The position numbers and the translations under genes are program-made. From an uncultured Aquimarina sp. (GTDB lineage Bacteria > Bacteroidota > Bacteroidia > Flavobacteriales > Flavobacteriaceae): DNA of 64,000 bases. The notes under the pieces were generated by a model. The model saw only the letters and a list, made by a program, of their open reading frames with translations. It had not been told where the DNA came from and did no database searches. Where the stretch lies: positions 310,001-374,000 of the forward strand of contig NZ_CANLOZ010000003.1 of assembly GCF_947492965.1 (NCBI RefSeq), given 5' to 3'. This document shows positions 35,188-46,200 of the stretch, in pieces. Position 1 is the stretch's first letter, and every line of letters begins with the position of its first letter.

Positions 35188-38100
35188 ATGAAAAGTATGA
35201 TACTTAAAAAACTCATGTTTCTTTTAGTATTTATCTCAGGGAATATGATGTTTGCACAAATCACGGTTACGGGGGTGATTTCGGATGCAAATGGTCCAGT
35301 TCCAGGGGTAAATGTCCTTGTTAGGGGGACTTCAAATGGGGCAGTTTCTGATTTTGATGGGAACTATACCTTAAGTAATGTGGCAGAAGACGCTACATTA
35401 ATTTTTAGTTACGTAGGATTTCAAACTAAAGCGGTGGAAGTTAGTGGTCGTACAACCATTAATGTAACCATGGAGGAAAATGCTGCAGAACTAGAAGCGG
35501 TTGTGGTTATTGGTTATGGAACACAGTCTATAAAAGATGCCACGGGTTCCGTTGCAGTAGTAACTTCTGAAGATTTTAATTCAGGTTCTATTGCATCACC
35601 AGAGCAGCTTATTCAAGGTAAAACAGCAGGGGTTCAAATTACACAAGCAAGTGGGGAGCCAGGAGCAGGCGTAGCATTAAGAATTAGAGGTACAACTTCT
35701 GTTCGATCTAACAATAACCCTTTATTTGTAGTTGATGGAGTTCCATTGGCTGGAGACGATACTGCCGCTGGAGGTAGTGATTTAGGGATTGGAACTAGTT
35801 CTGCAAGAAACCCGCTTAATTTCTTAAACCCTAATGATATAGAAAGTGTAAGTATTCTTAAGGATGCATCCGCAACTGCAATATATGGATCAAGAGGTGC
35901 GAATGGAGTTGTAATCATAACCACTAAGGCAGGTAGAGGGGCGCCAAAAGGTGTTTTCGAATATACTTCTACTCTCAGTATCGCTAGACCTGCTCAAGAA
36001 TTTGATTTGCTGAATAGAGAACAATATTTAGATGCTATTGATCAGTTCGGTGGAGATCGTGCTGCACAGGATTTTGGAGCTAACACGGATTGGCAAGATG
36101 TAATTACTAGACAAGCTGAATCTACTAATAATACATTGTCGTATTCACATAATTATCAAACTGGTAATGTAAGAGCTTCTTTTGGATATGGAAAGCAGTT
36201 TGGTGTTGTTAAGAAAAGTTCTTTAGAAAGGATTACTGGAAGAATTAATGCTTCCCATAGATTTTTTAACAATAAATTAAAATTAAATCTTCAAGGGACA
36301 CTATCAAGAGTAAACGATGAAGCGCCACCAATTACAAATAATGCAGGTTTCCAAGGAGATTTGTTAGGAGCAGCGTACTCTGCAAATCCAACATGGCCTG
36401 CTTCTGCAGGGTTTGAGCCAGGTGGTTCTAATATTAACCCTTTAGCATTATTGACTTTTAGTCAGAATGAAACAAAAACAAATAGATATTTAGTTAACCT
36501 TTCTGCGGAGTATGCGATTACTTCTGAGTTAAGTGCTAAGGTAAGTGTAGGATATGATAATTCAGAGTCTACTGCTATAAATGTTTTATCAGGAAATATA
36601 ACTGGTTTTAATAATGGAGCTCCTGAAAATGGTAGAGGAACTTTAAATGATATCGAAGTAGAGAATAGACTTTTAGATATAACTTTGAATTATGAGAAAG
36701 AATTTGGAAATTCTAAATTATCCGCTTTAGCAGGTTTTTCTTATCAAGATTTTGGGAGAAAAGGAAGAAGTGTACAAGGTTTTGGCTTTGGAACAACAGA
36801 TTTGGATCAAATGGGAGAAAATCTTGAAATTTCTGCAGATCTGATCGAAAGTGTTATTGAAGGTTCTTTCCAGCAGTATGGTGTGGCACCTAATGGTTCA
36901 TTCGTAAATAGACTTTTCCCTGATATCGTTCAAGGTGAGGCTCTGGTTGCACCAACAACACCAGTTTCTTCAGTATTAGGTGATACATTCGATTTTACAG
37001 ATGAGTTACAATCCTTTTTTGTAAGAGGTATCTATTCCATAGCAGATAAGTATATTTTAACTGCAACAGTTAGAGCTGATGGGTCTTCAAGATTTGGACC
37101 TAACAATCAATATGGATATTTTCCATCTGCAGCATTCGCTTGGAAGTTAGATCAGGAAGATTTTATTGGTGATTCATTCTCTACACTGAAATTAAGACTT
37201 GGATACGGTATTACTGGAAATCAAGATGGACTTGGTTTCGGTAACTTTACAATCAGACGTAGATTTAGCCCAGGTGGAATCGCTCAAGATGGTGTGATAA
37301 ATGCACCGGGAACTAGTCAGGTATCTTTTGTTAATGATGATCTTAAATGGGAGGAAACAAGTCAAGCCAATGTAGGTGTTGATTTTGGATTCTTTGGAGA
37401 TCGTTTAACAGGTACTATAGATTTTTATCATAAGGATACCAAAGACTTATTATTAAGTGCAGCAAATGCCCAACCAACACCACAACCTTTTAACTTTACT
37501 AATATAGATGGTAATGTAATCAACCAAGGGGTAGAATTTGCAATCAATTATGATATTATCCAGCAAGAAGACGTAAATTGGAATTTTGGATTTAATATCG
37601 CTTATAATAAAAATGAGCTTCAGAACTTTGATGGTCAGATCCAATCTGGTCAGATCAGTGGACAAGGATTAACAGGTGCGTTTGCGCAATTATTAGCTGA
37701 GGATCAGCCACTATTTTCTTATTTCTTAAGAGAATTTGCTGGGTTTGATGCAGATGGTCAATCAATTTATCCTAACGGAGATGTTCAAGAGTTTGTTGGT
37801 AAAAGTGCCTTGCCTGATTTCAATGTTGGTATTACCACAAGTTTCAACTATAAAAACTGGGATGCTTCTATGAACTTTGCAGGTCAATTTGGTCATTACA
37901 TATATAATAACACCGCAAATGCATTTTTCACTGCAGGAAGTATTAACGGTGGAAGAAACGTTACTGTAGATGTTTTAACAAATGGAGAAGCTTCTTCCAA
38001 CGCTCCTGATGTATCTACTCGTTTCTTAGAAAAAGGAGATTTCTTAAGATTACAAAATGCTTCTATTGGATATAATTTCCCATTATCCGGAGAAGGACTT

Positions 38101-38280
38101 TTCAAAAGCCTTAGACTTTTTGCAAATGGGCAGAACTTATTTGTAATAACTGATTATAGTGGTTTAGATCCAGAAGTAAATGTAAGTGCTCCGTTAAATG
38201 GTATACCAACTGCGGGAATTGATTATACAGCCTTTCCAAGACCGAGAACCTATACATTTGGTTTAAATGCAACTTTTTAA
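35188..38280 (+). CDS. SusC/RagA family TonB-dependent outer membrane transporter
   Basis: The 1030-residue protein has a signal peptide (FISGNMMFAQ, end about 24) and a CarboxypepD-like domain at about 25-100 (VTGVISDANGPVPGVNVLVRGT, SYVGFQT). The plug at about 108-240 has the SusC signatures ALRIRGTTSVRSNNNPLFVVDGVP and NPNDIESVSILKDASATAIYGSRGANGVVIITTK. A 22-strand barrel ends FGLNATF. With SusD it imports oligosaccharides across the outer membrane, powered by TonB. The absence of an N-terminal STN domain argues against direct sigma/anti-sigma signalling. susD follows by 12 nt. Confidence 0.95.
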   Translation: MKSMILKKLMFLLVFISGNMMFAQITVTGVISDANGPVPGVNVLVRGTSNGAVSDFDGNYTLSNVAEDATLIFSYVGFQTKAVEVSGRTTINVTMEENAAELEAVVVIGYGTQSIKDATGSVAVVTSEDFNSGSIASPEQLIQGKTAGVQITQASGEPGAGVALRIRGTTSVRSNNNPLFVVDGVPLAGDDTAAGGSDLGIGTSSARNPLNFLNPNDIESVSILKDASATAIYGSRGANGVVIITTKAGRGAPKGVFEYTSTLSIARPAQEFDLLNREQYLDAIDQFGGDRAAQDFGANTDWQDVITRQAESTNNTLSYSHNYQTGNVRASFGYGKQFGVVKKSSLERITGRINASHRFFNNKLKLNLQGTLSRVNDEAPPITNNAGFQGDLLGAAYSANPTWPASAGFEPGGSNINPLALLTFSQNETKTNRYLVNLSAEYAITSELSAKVSVGYDNSESTAINVLSGNITGFNNGAPENGRGTLNDIEVENRLLDITLNYEKEFGNSKLSALAGFSYQDFGRKGRSVQGFGFGTTDLDQMGENLEISADLIESVIEGSFQQYGVAPNGSFVNRLFPDIVQGEALVAPTTPVSSVLGDTFDFTDELQSFFVRGIYSIADKYILTATVRADGSSRFGPNNQYGYFPSAAFAWKLDQEDFIGDSFSTLKLRLGYGITGNQDGLGFGNFTIRRRFSPGGIAQDGVINAPGTSQVSFVNDDLKWEETSQANVGVDFGFFGDRLTGTIDFYHKDTKDLLLSAANAQPTPQPFNFTNIDGNVINQGVEFAINYDIIQQEDVNWNFGFNIAYNKNELQNFDGQIQSGQISGQGLTGAFAQLLAEDQPLFSYFLREFAGFDADGQSIYPNGDVQEFVGKSALPDFNVGITTSFNYKNWDASMNFAGQFGHYIYNNTANAFFTAGSINGGRNVTVDVLTNGEASSNAPDVSTRFLEKGDFLRLQNASIGYNFPLSGEGLFKSLRLFANGQNLFVITDYSGLDPEVNVSAPLNGIPTAGIDYTAFPRPRTYTFGLNATF

Positions 38281-38292
38281 AAAATTAAGATT

Positions 38293-39831
38293 ATGAAAGA
38301 AAAGAAATTTAAAATTGGATTATCGGCATTATTCTCAATAATGCTATTAGTCTCCTGTACTGATTTGGAGATAGAGCCCACTGATTCGGTGATCGAAAAT
38401 CTAACCGGTGAATTTTCTGGAGTTGGAGATGTAGATGCCGCGATTACTAATGTTTACAATTCTATATATGGACAATTAGGAAATCAAGCAGATTTATATG
38501 CATTGAATGAGGTTACTTCAGATGAATTATTAGTGCCTACAAGAGGAACTGACTGGGGTGATAATGGATTGTGGAGAAATTTACACGAGCATACATGGAG
38601 TGCGATCCACCCATTTGTATTGAATAATTGGAATAACATGAATACCAACGTTTTCAATACAACTGAAATTATTGATTCAAGAAGTGGTGCAGATGCGGCG
38701 CAGCTTGCACAAGCCAAGTTTTTAAGAGCATTCAGTATGTTCTGGATTATGGATATGTATGGTCAGGTACCATTTAGAGAGCCAGATGAAGGTCCAGAAA
38801 TTGATCCTAGAGTGTTTACAAGAGCAGAAGCATTAGATTTTGTACTTACGGATTTAAATGAAGCTATTCCTGATTTACCAGTGATAGGGCCAAGTGCTTC
38901 CACAAATAGAGCTTCTAGAGCAGCAGGGAATTATTTATTAGCAAAGGTGTTATTAAATAAACATATTTATAATGGATCAGGTACACCCGATGCAGCAGAT
39001 ATGACCGCTGTGGTGAATGCGGTAGATGCTATCGCAGCTGATGGTTTTGCGTTACAAGCAGGTTATTTTGATATCTTTAAACAAGACGTAGATAACGAAA
39101 CTATTTGGTTTGCAGAAACAGGTGTAGGTAATAGAATTTGGAATGGATTGCATTATAATCAAAACGCCGAAGGTAATGGTGGAGGTGGATGGAATGGTTT
39201 CTCTACGCTTGCTGAGTTTTATGATCTTTTTGAAGGAGATCCAAATATTAATATTCCAGGAAGTGGTCAAGAAGAAAGAAGAGGTTTCGTTCCAACAGAT
39301 GGTTCTTTCCAAGGTATTGGTTTTGGTTTCTTAGTAGGACAGCAGTATGATGAGAATGGTGATCCATTAACAGATAGACCAGGACAACCGCTTAATTTTA
39401 CTAGAGATTTTGCTGGTTTACTTGGGAATGATGAGAATAGAGGTATTAGAACGATTAAATATCACCCTGATAATGGTGCTTTTACGAACCATGAGATTGT
39501 ATTTAGATATGCAGATGCTCACTTAATGAAAGCGGAAGCAATATTTAGAGGTGGTTCTTCTGGTGATGATGCGCTAGCAATGGTAAATGAACTAAGATCT
39601 ATTCGAAATACTACTAATAGTTTAGGTTCATTAACAGAACAAGACATTCTAGATGAGAGAGGAAGAGAGTTGTATAAAGAATTCTGGAGACGTAATGACC
39701 AAATTCGTTTTGGTAAGTTTACCGAAGCTTGGGGATTAAAAAGTAATACTGAAGACTTTAGAGTATTATTCCCGATTCCTGCAGGTGCACTTATTTCTAA
39801 TCCTAATTTAACACAAAATCCTGGTTACTAA
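38293..39831 (+). CDS. SusD/RagB family glycan-binding lipoprotein
   Basis: The 512-residue protein has a lipoprotein signal (FSIMLLVSC, Cys22). It has the SusD TPR-like N-terminus (DVDAAITNVYNSIYGQLGNQADLYALNEVTSDE), FLRAFSMFWIMDMYGQVPFREP, and the RagB-type C-terminus (RYADAHLMKAEAIFRGG, DERGRELYKEFWRRNDQIRFGKF, LFPIPAGALISNPNLTQNPGY). It forms the lid of the SusC transporter on the cell surface. A 14-bp hairpin follows the gene, which may reduce read-through into the long VCBS genes. Confidence 0.95.
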   Translation: MKEKKFKIGLSALFSIMLLVSCTDLEIEPTDSVIENLTGEFSGVGDVDAAITNVYNSIYGQLGNQADLYALNEVTSDELLVPTRGTDWGDNGLWRNLHEHTWSAIHPFVLNNWNNMNTNVFNTTEIIDSRSGADAAQLAQAKFLRAFSMFWIMDMYGQVPFREPDEGPEIDPRVFTRAEALDFVLTDLNEAIPDLPVIGPSASTNRASRAAGNYLLAKVLLNKHIYNGSGTPDAADMTAVVNAVDAIAADGFALQAGYFDIFKQDVDNETIWFAETGVGNRIWNGLHYNQNAEGNGGGGWNGFSTLAEFYDLFEGDPNINIPGSGQEERRGFVPTDGSFQGIGFGFLVGQQYDENGDPLTDRPGQPLNFTRDFAGLLGNDENRGIRTIKYHPDNGAFTNHEIVFRYADAHLMKAEAIFRGGSSGDDALAMVNELRSIRNTTNSLGSLTEQDILDERGRELYKEFWRRNDQIRFGKFTEAWGLKSNTEDFRVLFPIPAGALISNPNLTQNPGY

Positions 39832-39857
39832 CATATTAAATTGCTAAGATTTGTTAG

Positions 39858-39890
39858 AGTAGAGCCCTTCATTCCTTGAAGGGCTCTACT
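39858..39890 (+). terminator. Hairpin after susD (terminator or attenuator)
   Basis: A perfect 14-bp stem (AGTAGAGCCCTTCA, 39858-39871, with 39877-39890) has a 5-nt loop. The tract after it is only moderately T-rich, and the next gene starts 31 nt later on the same strand. Partial termination is more likely than a full stop. Confidence 0.65.
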
Positions 39891-39920
39891 AATTCATATT
39901 TTTCGCTTATCTAATAATAA

Positions 39921-42900
39921 TTGATTCATTACACAAGAAATATAATACTTAGCCTGCTTTTTATGAATCTTTTGATTTCTTGTAAAAAGGATAAAAAAGA
40001 AACATATCTTTTTGAACTGATTTCAAAAGAAGAAACGGGTATTACTTTCCAAAATAAGTTAAAAAAATCACCAGACCTTAATATTCTTAGATACCTTTAT
40101 TTTTATAATGGGGCTGGAGTAGCAGCAGGTGATTTTAACAATGATGGTTGGGAAGACCTATATTTTGTATCCAATCAAGAAGAAAATCACCTATATCTGA
40201 ATCAAAAACATTTTCAATTCAAAAAAATTAACTCAGAAGTTTTAGCCGATAAAGAAGGTTGGTCTACCGGTGTTACTGTAGTGGATATTAATAATGATGG
40301 GTTACAAGATATTTATGTATGTAAAGTTGGTAATTACAGAGGTATATTTGGAAAAAATAGATTGTTTGTAAATCAAGGTTTAGATAGTGATAGCGTTCCT
40401 TTCTTCAAGGATGAAGCGTCGAAGTATAACCTTGATATATCTAGTTTTTCTACACAAGTAAGTTTTTTTGATTATGATCTAGATGGGGACTTAGATATGT
40501 ATCTTTTAAATCATTCGGTACACCCTAATCGTGCTTACGGCCGAGGCTCTAAAAGAAAGCAAGTTGATTCTTTGTCGGGAGATAGGTTGTATAGAAATGA
40601 TGATGGAACATATCATGATGTTTCTGCTGAAGCAGGAATTTTTCAGGGATCTATAGGGTACGGTTTAGGTATAATTACAGATGATATAAATGATGATGGC
40701 TATCCCGATGTTTATGTTGGTAATGATTTTTTTGAAAATGATTACTTATATATTAATCAAAAGAATGGGACATTTAAAGAAGTAATTAATTCGGAACACA
40801 ATATCATTCAGCATACTTCACATTTTTCTATGGGAACGGATATTGCAGACGTTAACAATGATGGTTTGTTTGATATTTTATCTTTAGATATGTTGCCTGA
40901 AGATTTAGCCACCTATAAGTCATCTGGCACTGAATATGGCTTTACAGTCTATAATCAATATCTTAAAAATGGATATCAACCTCAGTATATGCAAAATGCA
41001 TTACAACTTAATAGAGGAGAGAATACTTTTAGTGAGATAGCCTTTTTTTCTGGTATTGCTGCAACCGAATGGAGTTGGTCACCCTTAATGGTAGATTTAA
41101 ATAATGATGGTTATAAAGACATTTTTATCTCTAATGGTATCAAAGGAGCGACTAATGATATGGATTTTATTAGTTTTATCGCTAATGAAAATATTCAAAG
41201 GCGCATAGAAGAAGGGATGACAAAGGAAGATTTAGCATTAATCGATGAGTTACCCAGTAAAAAAACAACTAATTATTTTTATAGTAATAATAGTGATTTA
41301 ACTTTTAAAAACGTTTCCGCTGACTGGTCAGAAAATATACCCTCTTATAGTAACGGAGCTGTTTTTGCAGATTTAGATAATGATGGAGATCTGGATATTG
41401 TAACTAACAATATAGATGATGTTGCTTTCGTTTATGAAAACCATTCGGATGAATTGGCAAAACACAATTATGTCAAACTAAAATTAAAAGGCATAGGGCA
41501 GAATTTACATGCCATCGGGGCTAAAGCTACACTGTTTATAGACAATGAATTACAAATAGCGAGTATAAACCCAACAAGAGGTTATTTATCGTCTGTTTCT
41601 AGCATATTACATTTTGGGATAGAGAATCGTACCAAGGTTGATTCCATTCAGATTAGATGGCCTAACGGGAATTTATCAGTACACAAGAATATAAAGATAA
41701 ACGCTGTCAACTACTTGCTTCAAGATCAATCATTAGATTCTGTTGTACTTGATGATAGAGATTCCAAAATTTTCGAAAAAAGTGAATCCTTAATTAAGTT
41801 TAAACATCAGGATTATGAAACTAAAGATTTTAGCGTTGAGCCTCTAGCACCCTATGCTATATCTAATGAAGGTCCTCATGTATCAGTTGTAGATGTAAAT
41901 AATGATCAGTTAGATGATATTTTTATTCCTGGAGGTAAGTTTAGATCCGGTTCACTATTTCTTCAGAATGCATTAGGAGAATTTAATAAATCAAAGCAAG
42001 AAGATGTTGAGTTATATAAAAAGTATGAAGATGTAAGTCAACACTTTTTTGATGCAGATGCAGATGGAGATTTAGACCTTATTACAGTATACGCAGGAAA
42101 TGAAAATTACGAAGGATATGAGTCGGGTCCTATATTGTTTTTAAACGATAAAGGGAAATTTAAGATAAGTCAGAGCTCTTTTCAAAATATAAAAATAAAC
42201 GCCTCTGTTGTTATAACTGCTGATATTGATAAAGATGGTGATAAAGATATTTTTATAGGAAGCAATAGTGTTCCTGGACATTACGGTAAGATACCAAAGA
42301 ACTACTTATTTTTAAATGATGGTAAAGGTAATTTTATAGATCATACATTAGAATTATCTAAGGATTTAGAGACCATCGGGCAAATTTATGATGCTAAATT
42401 TGTTGATATCAACCAGGATGATTATCAAGATTTGATTGTTGTAGGTCACTACATGCCAATTACCATTTTCATGAATGATAAAGAAGGAAACTTAGTAAAG
42501 GATGAAAATCAGTCATTACAAAAAACAAATGGTTGGTGGAATTGTATTGCAATAGAAGATATGGATAATGATGGTGATATGGATATTATAGCTGGTAATT
42601 GGGGGTTAAATAGTAGATTAAAAGCATCAGAAAATGAACCTTTACAACTTTACTTAGCTGATTTCGATGATAATCAAAAAATAGATCCTATTGTTACTTA
42701 TTTTTATCAAGGTAAGGAGACTCCAATTGCCACTAAAGATGAGCTTACGAAACAAATTCCTCAGTTAAACAAGAAGTTTTTGTCATATCAAGCTTTTGCA
42801 GAAGCTAAGTTTGAAGATTATTTTTCGAAAGAGAAAATTGAAACTGCTCAAAAGAAGCAAGTTTTCACATTGAAAACCACTTATTTTGAAAACAAAGGAA

Positions 42901-43235
42901 ACCTTAACTTTTCGGCAAAAGAGCTTCCTTGGGAAACCCAAATTTCTTCAGTTCATGATATCTTAATAAAAGATATCAATAATGACCAGTATCCGGATAT
43001 ATTTCTTGGAGGGAATAGCTATGAGATCAGTACACAATTGAGTAGATTAGATGGCTCTTATGGTACCATTTTAATCAATAATAAAAAAGGAGGTTTTGAT
43101 AGCGTTAAAAATTCAGGTTTGAAGATTGATGGAGCTGTACGATCGATTAAATCAATCCAAATAAAAGATGAGGAATATGTTTTATTTGGAATTAATAATG
43201 ATAGTATTCAACTTGTAAAAAAGACATATAAGTAA
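39921..43235 (+). CDS. FG-GAP/VCBS repeat protein with ASPIC/UnbV domain (copy 1)
   Basis: The 1104-residue predicted lipoprotein has lipidation Cys in LLFMNLLISC. A TTG start at 39921 is needed for a full signal peptide, because the first in-frame ATG would leave only six residues before the Cys, and a stop lies directly upstream. Many calcium-binding repeats of the form DxNxDGxxD are present (DFNNDGWEDLY, DINNDGLQDIY, DYDLDGDLDMY), making two seven-blade propellers. Between them is an ASPIC/UnbV domain (SINPTRGYLSSVSSILHFGIENR, about 550-590). NGAGVAAGDFNNDG opens the first propeller. It is the first of three paralogues downstream of susD. Function is unknown; surface binding is likely. Confidence 0.85.
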   Translation: MIHYTRNIILSLLFMNLLISCKKDKKETYLFELISKEETGITFQNKLKKSPDLNILRYLYFYNGAGVAAGDFNNDGWEDLYFVSNQEENHLYLNQKHFQFKKINSEVLADKEGWSTGVTVVDINNDGLQDIYVCKVGNYRGIFGKNRLFVNQGLDSDSVPFFKDEASKYNLDISSFSTQVSFFDYDLDGDLDMYLLNHSVHPNRAYGRGSKRKQVDSLSGDRLYRNDDGTYHDVSAEAGIFQGSIGYGLGIITDDINDDGYPDVYVGNDFFENDYLYINQKNGTFKEVINSEHNIIQHTSHFSMGTDIADVNNDGLFDILSLDMLPEDLATYKSSGTEYGFTVYNQYLKNGYQPQYMQNALQLNRGENTFSEIAFFSGIAATEWSWSPLMVDLNNDGYKDIFISNGIKGATNDMDFISFIANENIQRRIEEGMTKEDLALIDELPSKKTTNYFYSNNSDLTFKNVSADWSENIPSYSNGAVFADLDNDGDLDIVTNNIDDVAFVYENHSDELAKHNYVKLKLKGIGQNLHAIGAKATLFIDNELQIASINPTRGYLSSVSSILHFGIENRTKVDSIQIRWPNGNLSVHKNIKINAVNYLLQDQSLDSVVLDDRDSKIFEKSESLIKFKHQDYETKDFSVEPLAPYAISNEGPHVSVVDVNNDQLDDIFIPGGKFRSGSLFLQNALGEFNKSKQEDVELYKKYEDVSQHFFDADADGDLDLITVYAGNENYEGYESGPILFLNDKGKFKISQSSFQNIKINASVVITADIDKDGDKDIFIGSNSVPGHYGKIPKNYLFLNDGKGNFIDHTLELSKDLETIGQIYDAKFVDINQDDYQDLIVVGHYMPITIFMNDKEGNLVKDENQSLQKTNGWWNCIAIEDMDNDGDMDIIAGNWGLNSRLKASENEPLQLYLADFDDNQKIDPIVTYFYQGKETPIATKDELTKQIPQLNKKFLSYQAFAEAKFEDYFSKEKIETAQKKQVFTLKTTYFENKGNLNFSAKELPWETQISSVHDILIKDINNDQYPDIFLGGNSYEISTQLSRLDGSYGTILINNKKGGFDSVKNSGLKIDGAVRSIKSIQIKDEEYVLFGINNDSIQLVKKTYK

Positions 43236-43236
43236 C

Positions 43237-46200
43237 ATGAATAAACTTTTATATAGTACACTTCTTATAGTTCTTCTTTTTTCCTGTAAAGAAAATCTGG
43301 AGAAGGAAAATATTATTGCAAAAAAAGAAACCTTATTTAATAAACTTACTCCACAGAAAACGAATATTCATTTTATTAATGAAGTAGATAATGAGAAAAA
43401 CCTGAACATTTTTACTTATAGGAATTTTTATAATGGCGGAGGAGTCGCGATTGGGGATATTAATAATGATGGCTTACCCGATATCTACCTTACAGCAAAT
43501 AAACAAGAAAACAAACTGTATTTAAACAAAGGTGATTTTGTTTTTGAAGATATTTCAAAATCATCAAAAACAATGGGAAAAAATGCTTGGTCTACAGGTG
43601 TAGTGATGGTAGATATTAATGCGGATGGCTTGTTGGATATTTATGTTTGTAATGCAGGAAATGTAGAAGGTGATGATCAAAAGAATGAGCTTTTTATTAA
43701 TAATGGTGATTTAACGTTTACAGAAAGCGCAGAAGATTATAACCTTGCCGATAGTGGTTTTACTACGCATGCAGCTTTTTTTGATTATGATAAGGATGGA
43801 GACTTAGATGTGTATATTCTTAATAACAGCTTTATTCCTGTAAGTAGTTTAGGGTATGTAAATAAAAGAAATTTAAGAGCAAAAGACTGGGATATTCCGG
43901 AAATTCTAAAGGGAGGAGGAGACAAGCTATTAAGAAATGATGGCGGAATGTTTACAGATGTGAGTGAAGAAGCTGGGATATTAGGTAGTCTTATTGGGTT
44001 TGGATTAGGGGTTACTATAGGAGATGTTAATGAAGATCTTCTTCCTGATATTTATGTGTCTAATGATTTCTATGAAAGAGATTATCTATACATAAATCAA
44101 GGAAATGGAACTTTTAATGAAGAAATTAAAGATTGGGTAAAACATCTTAGTCTTTCCTCGATGGGAGCGGATATGGCGGATATTAACAACGATGGGCGTC
44201 CTGAAATTTTTGTGACCGATATGCTTCCGGAAGATGATAAACGATTAAAAGAAACAAGTTCTTTTGAGAGTTATGATGTGTATAAATTGAAGAAAAGTAG
44301 GGACTTCTATAATCAATATATGCAGAATTCTCTTCAGCTCAATAATGGAGATAATACTTTTTCTGAAATAGCTTTTTACAGCGGTGTTGCTAAAACAGAT
44401 TGGAGTTGGGGAGCTTTGTTGTTTGATATGGATAATGATGGTTATCGAGATATCTATGTAAGCAACGGGATTTACCATGATCTTACAGATCAAGATTTTA
44501 TGAACTTTTTTGCGAATGATATCATACAAAAGATGACATTGACAGGTAAAAAAGAGGAAGTGGACTCTATCATTAATAAAATGCCCTCTACGCCAATACC
44601 TAATTATTCGTTTAAAAACAATGGAGATTTAAGTTTTACAGATGTTACAGAAAAATGGGGTTTTGATGAACCAACTTTTTCTAATGGTTCAGCCTATGGA
44701 GATTTGGATAATGACGGAGATTTAGATCTAGTAGTTAATAATCTAAATATGCCAGTCGGAATCTATGAAAATAATAGTCAGCAAAAAGGGAATAACTATT
44801 TGAAAATTAAAGTCTCTGGAAGTGAGAAAAACACCTTTGCTATTGGAAGTGTTGTAGAGGCGTATTTCAATAATCAGGTAATTAGGCAAGAGCTAATACC
44901 TACTCGAGGTTTTCAATCTTCGATAGACTATATAATGACCATTGGAATTGGAGAGAGTGATAAAATAGATTCACTACGAGTTATTTATCCAGATGGGAAA
45001 TCACAATTATTGGATCAAGTAGCTCTGAATAAACAAATAAACCTAAATTATAAGGATGCCGATCAGCAATTTCAATATGTTTCTAAAAAAGAAAATCCTT
45101 ATTTTGTTGAAATATCACATAGTCTTAATGCGCATAAAGAAGATCCATATGTAGATTTTGATTATGAAGGGTTGATCTATAAGATGCAATCTAGAGAAGG
45201 CCCTGCTTTAGCCATCGCAGATGTAAATAATGATGGGAATGATGATGTGTTTATTGGAGGAGCCTATGGTCAAAAAGGAAAGCTATATACTCAAAACACT
45301 TCTGGAAAACTAAAAGAAACTCAATTTGAAACCGAGGAGTTTTTTGAGGATGTTACAGCTATTTTTGAAGATATCGATGGAGATAAAGATTTGGATTTGG
45401 TGATAGGATCAGGAGGTAATTTTAAAGGAGCTAGAACTGGAGTTAGAAGTTATATAAATGATGGGAATGGTAATTTTGCCAGAGGCAATGTTATAAAGCC
45501 TACAAATACTAACATTTCTGTTTTAAAGGCGTATGATTACGATCAGGATGGAGATATAGATATTTTTGTTGGAAGTCATAGTGTTATTGGAGTATATGGT
45601 GTTTCCCCGGAAAGTTATCTTTTGGAAAATGATGGAAACGGAAACTTTGTAGATATCACAAGTGCAAAAGCGGCTGACATCAAAACTATTGGAATGATTA
45701 CAGATGCAAGTTGGCAGGATGTCAATAAAGATGGTAAAAAAGATTTGGTTTTAGTAGGTGAATGGATGTCTCCTAAGATACTGATAAATGATGGTCAGAA
45801 GTTAACCGTAGCTGCTACTGATTTAGATAAAATTTCGGGTTGGTTTAATACTGTTGAAGCAACAGATATAGATAAGGATGGGGATATCGATCTTGTATTA
45901 GGAAATAGAGGTTTAAATTCTATTTACCAAAGTGATGAAGAAAATCCAACTAAGATGTATATCAATGACTTTGATAATAATGGAACAGTAGAACAAATTG
46001 TTACCCAAACAATCAATGGTAAGGATATTCCGATTCATCTAAAAAAGGAGATTACAGGACAAATAAATGTATTGAAAAAGCAAAACCTGAAGTTTTCAGA
46101 ATACGCGACTAAAGCTATTGATGAACTTTTTTCAAAAGAGATTTTAGAAAGTTCGATAGTAAAAATTGTAAACAATTTTTCAAGTTTGATCGCTTATAAC

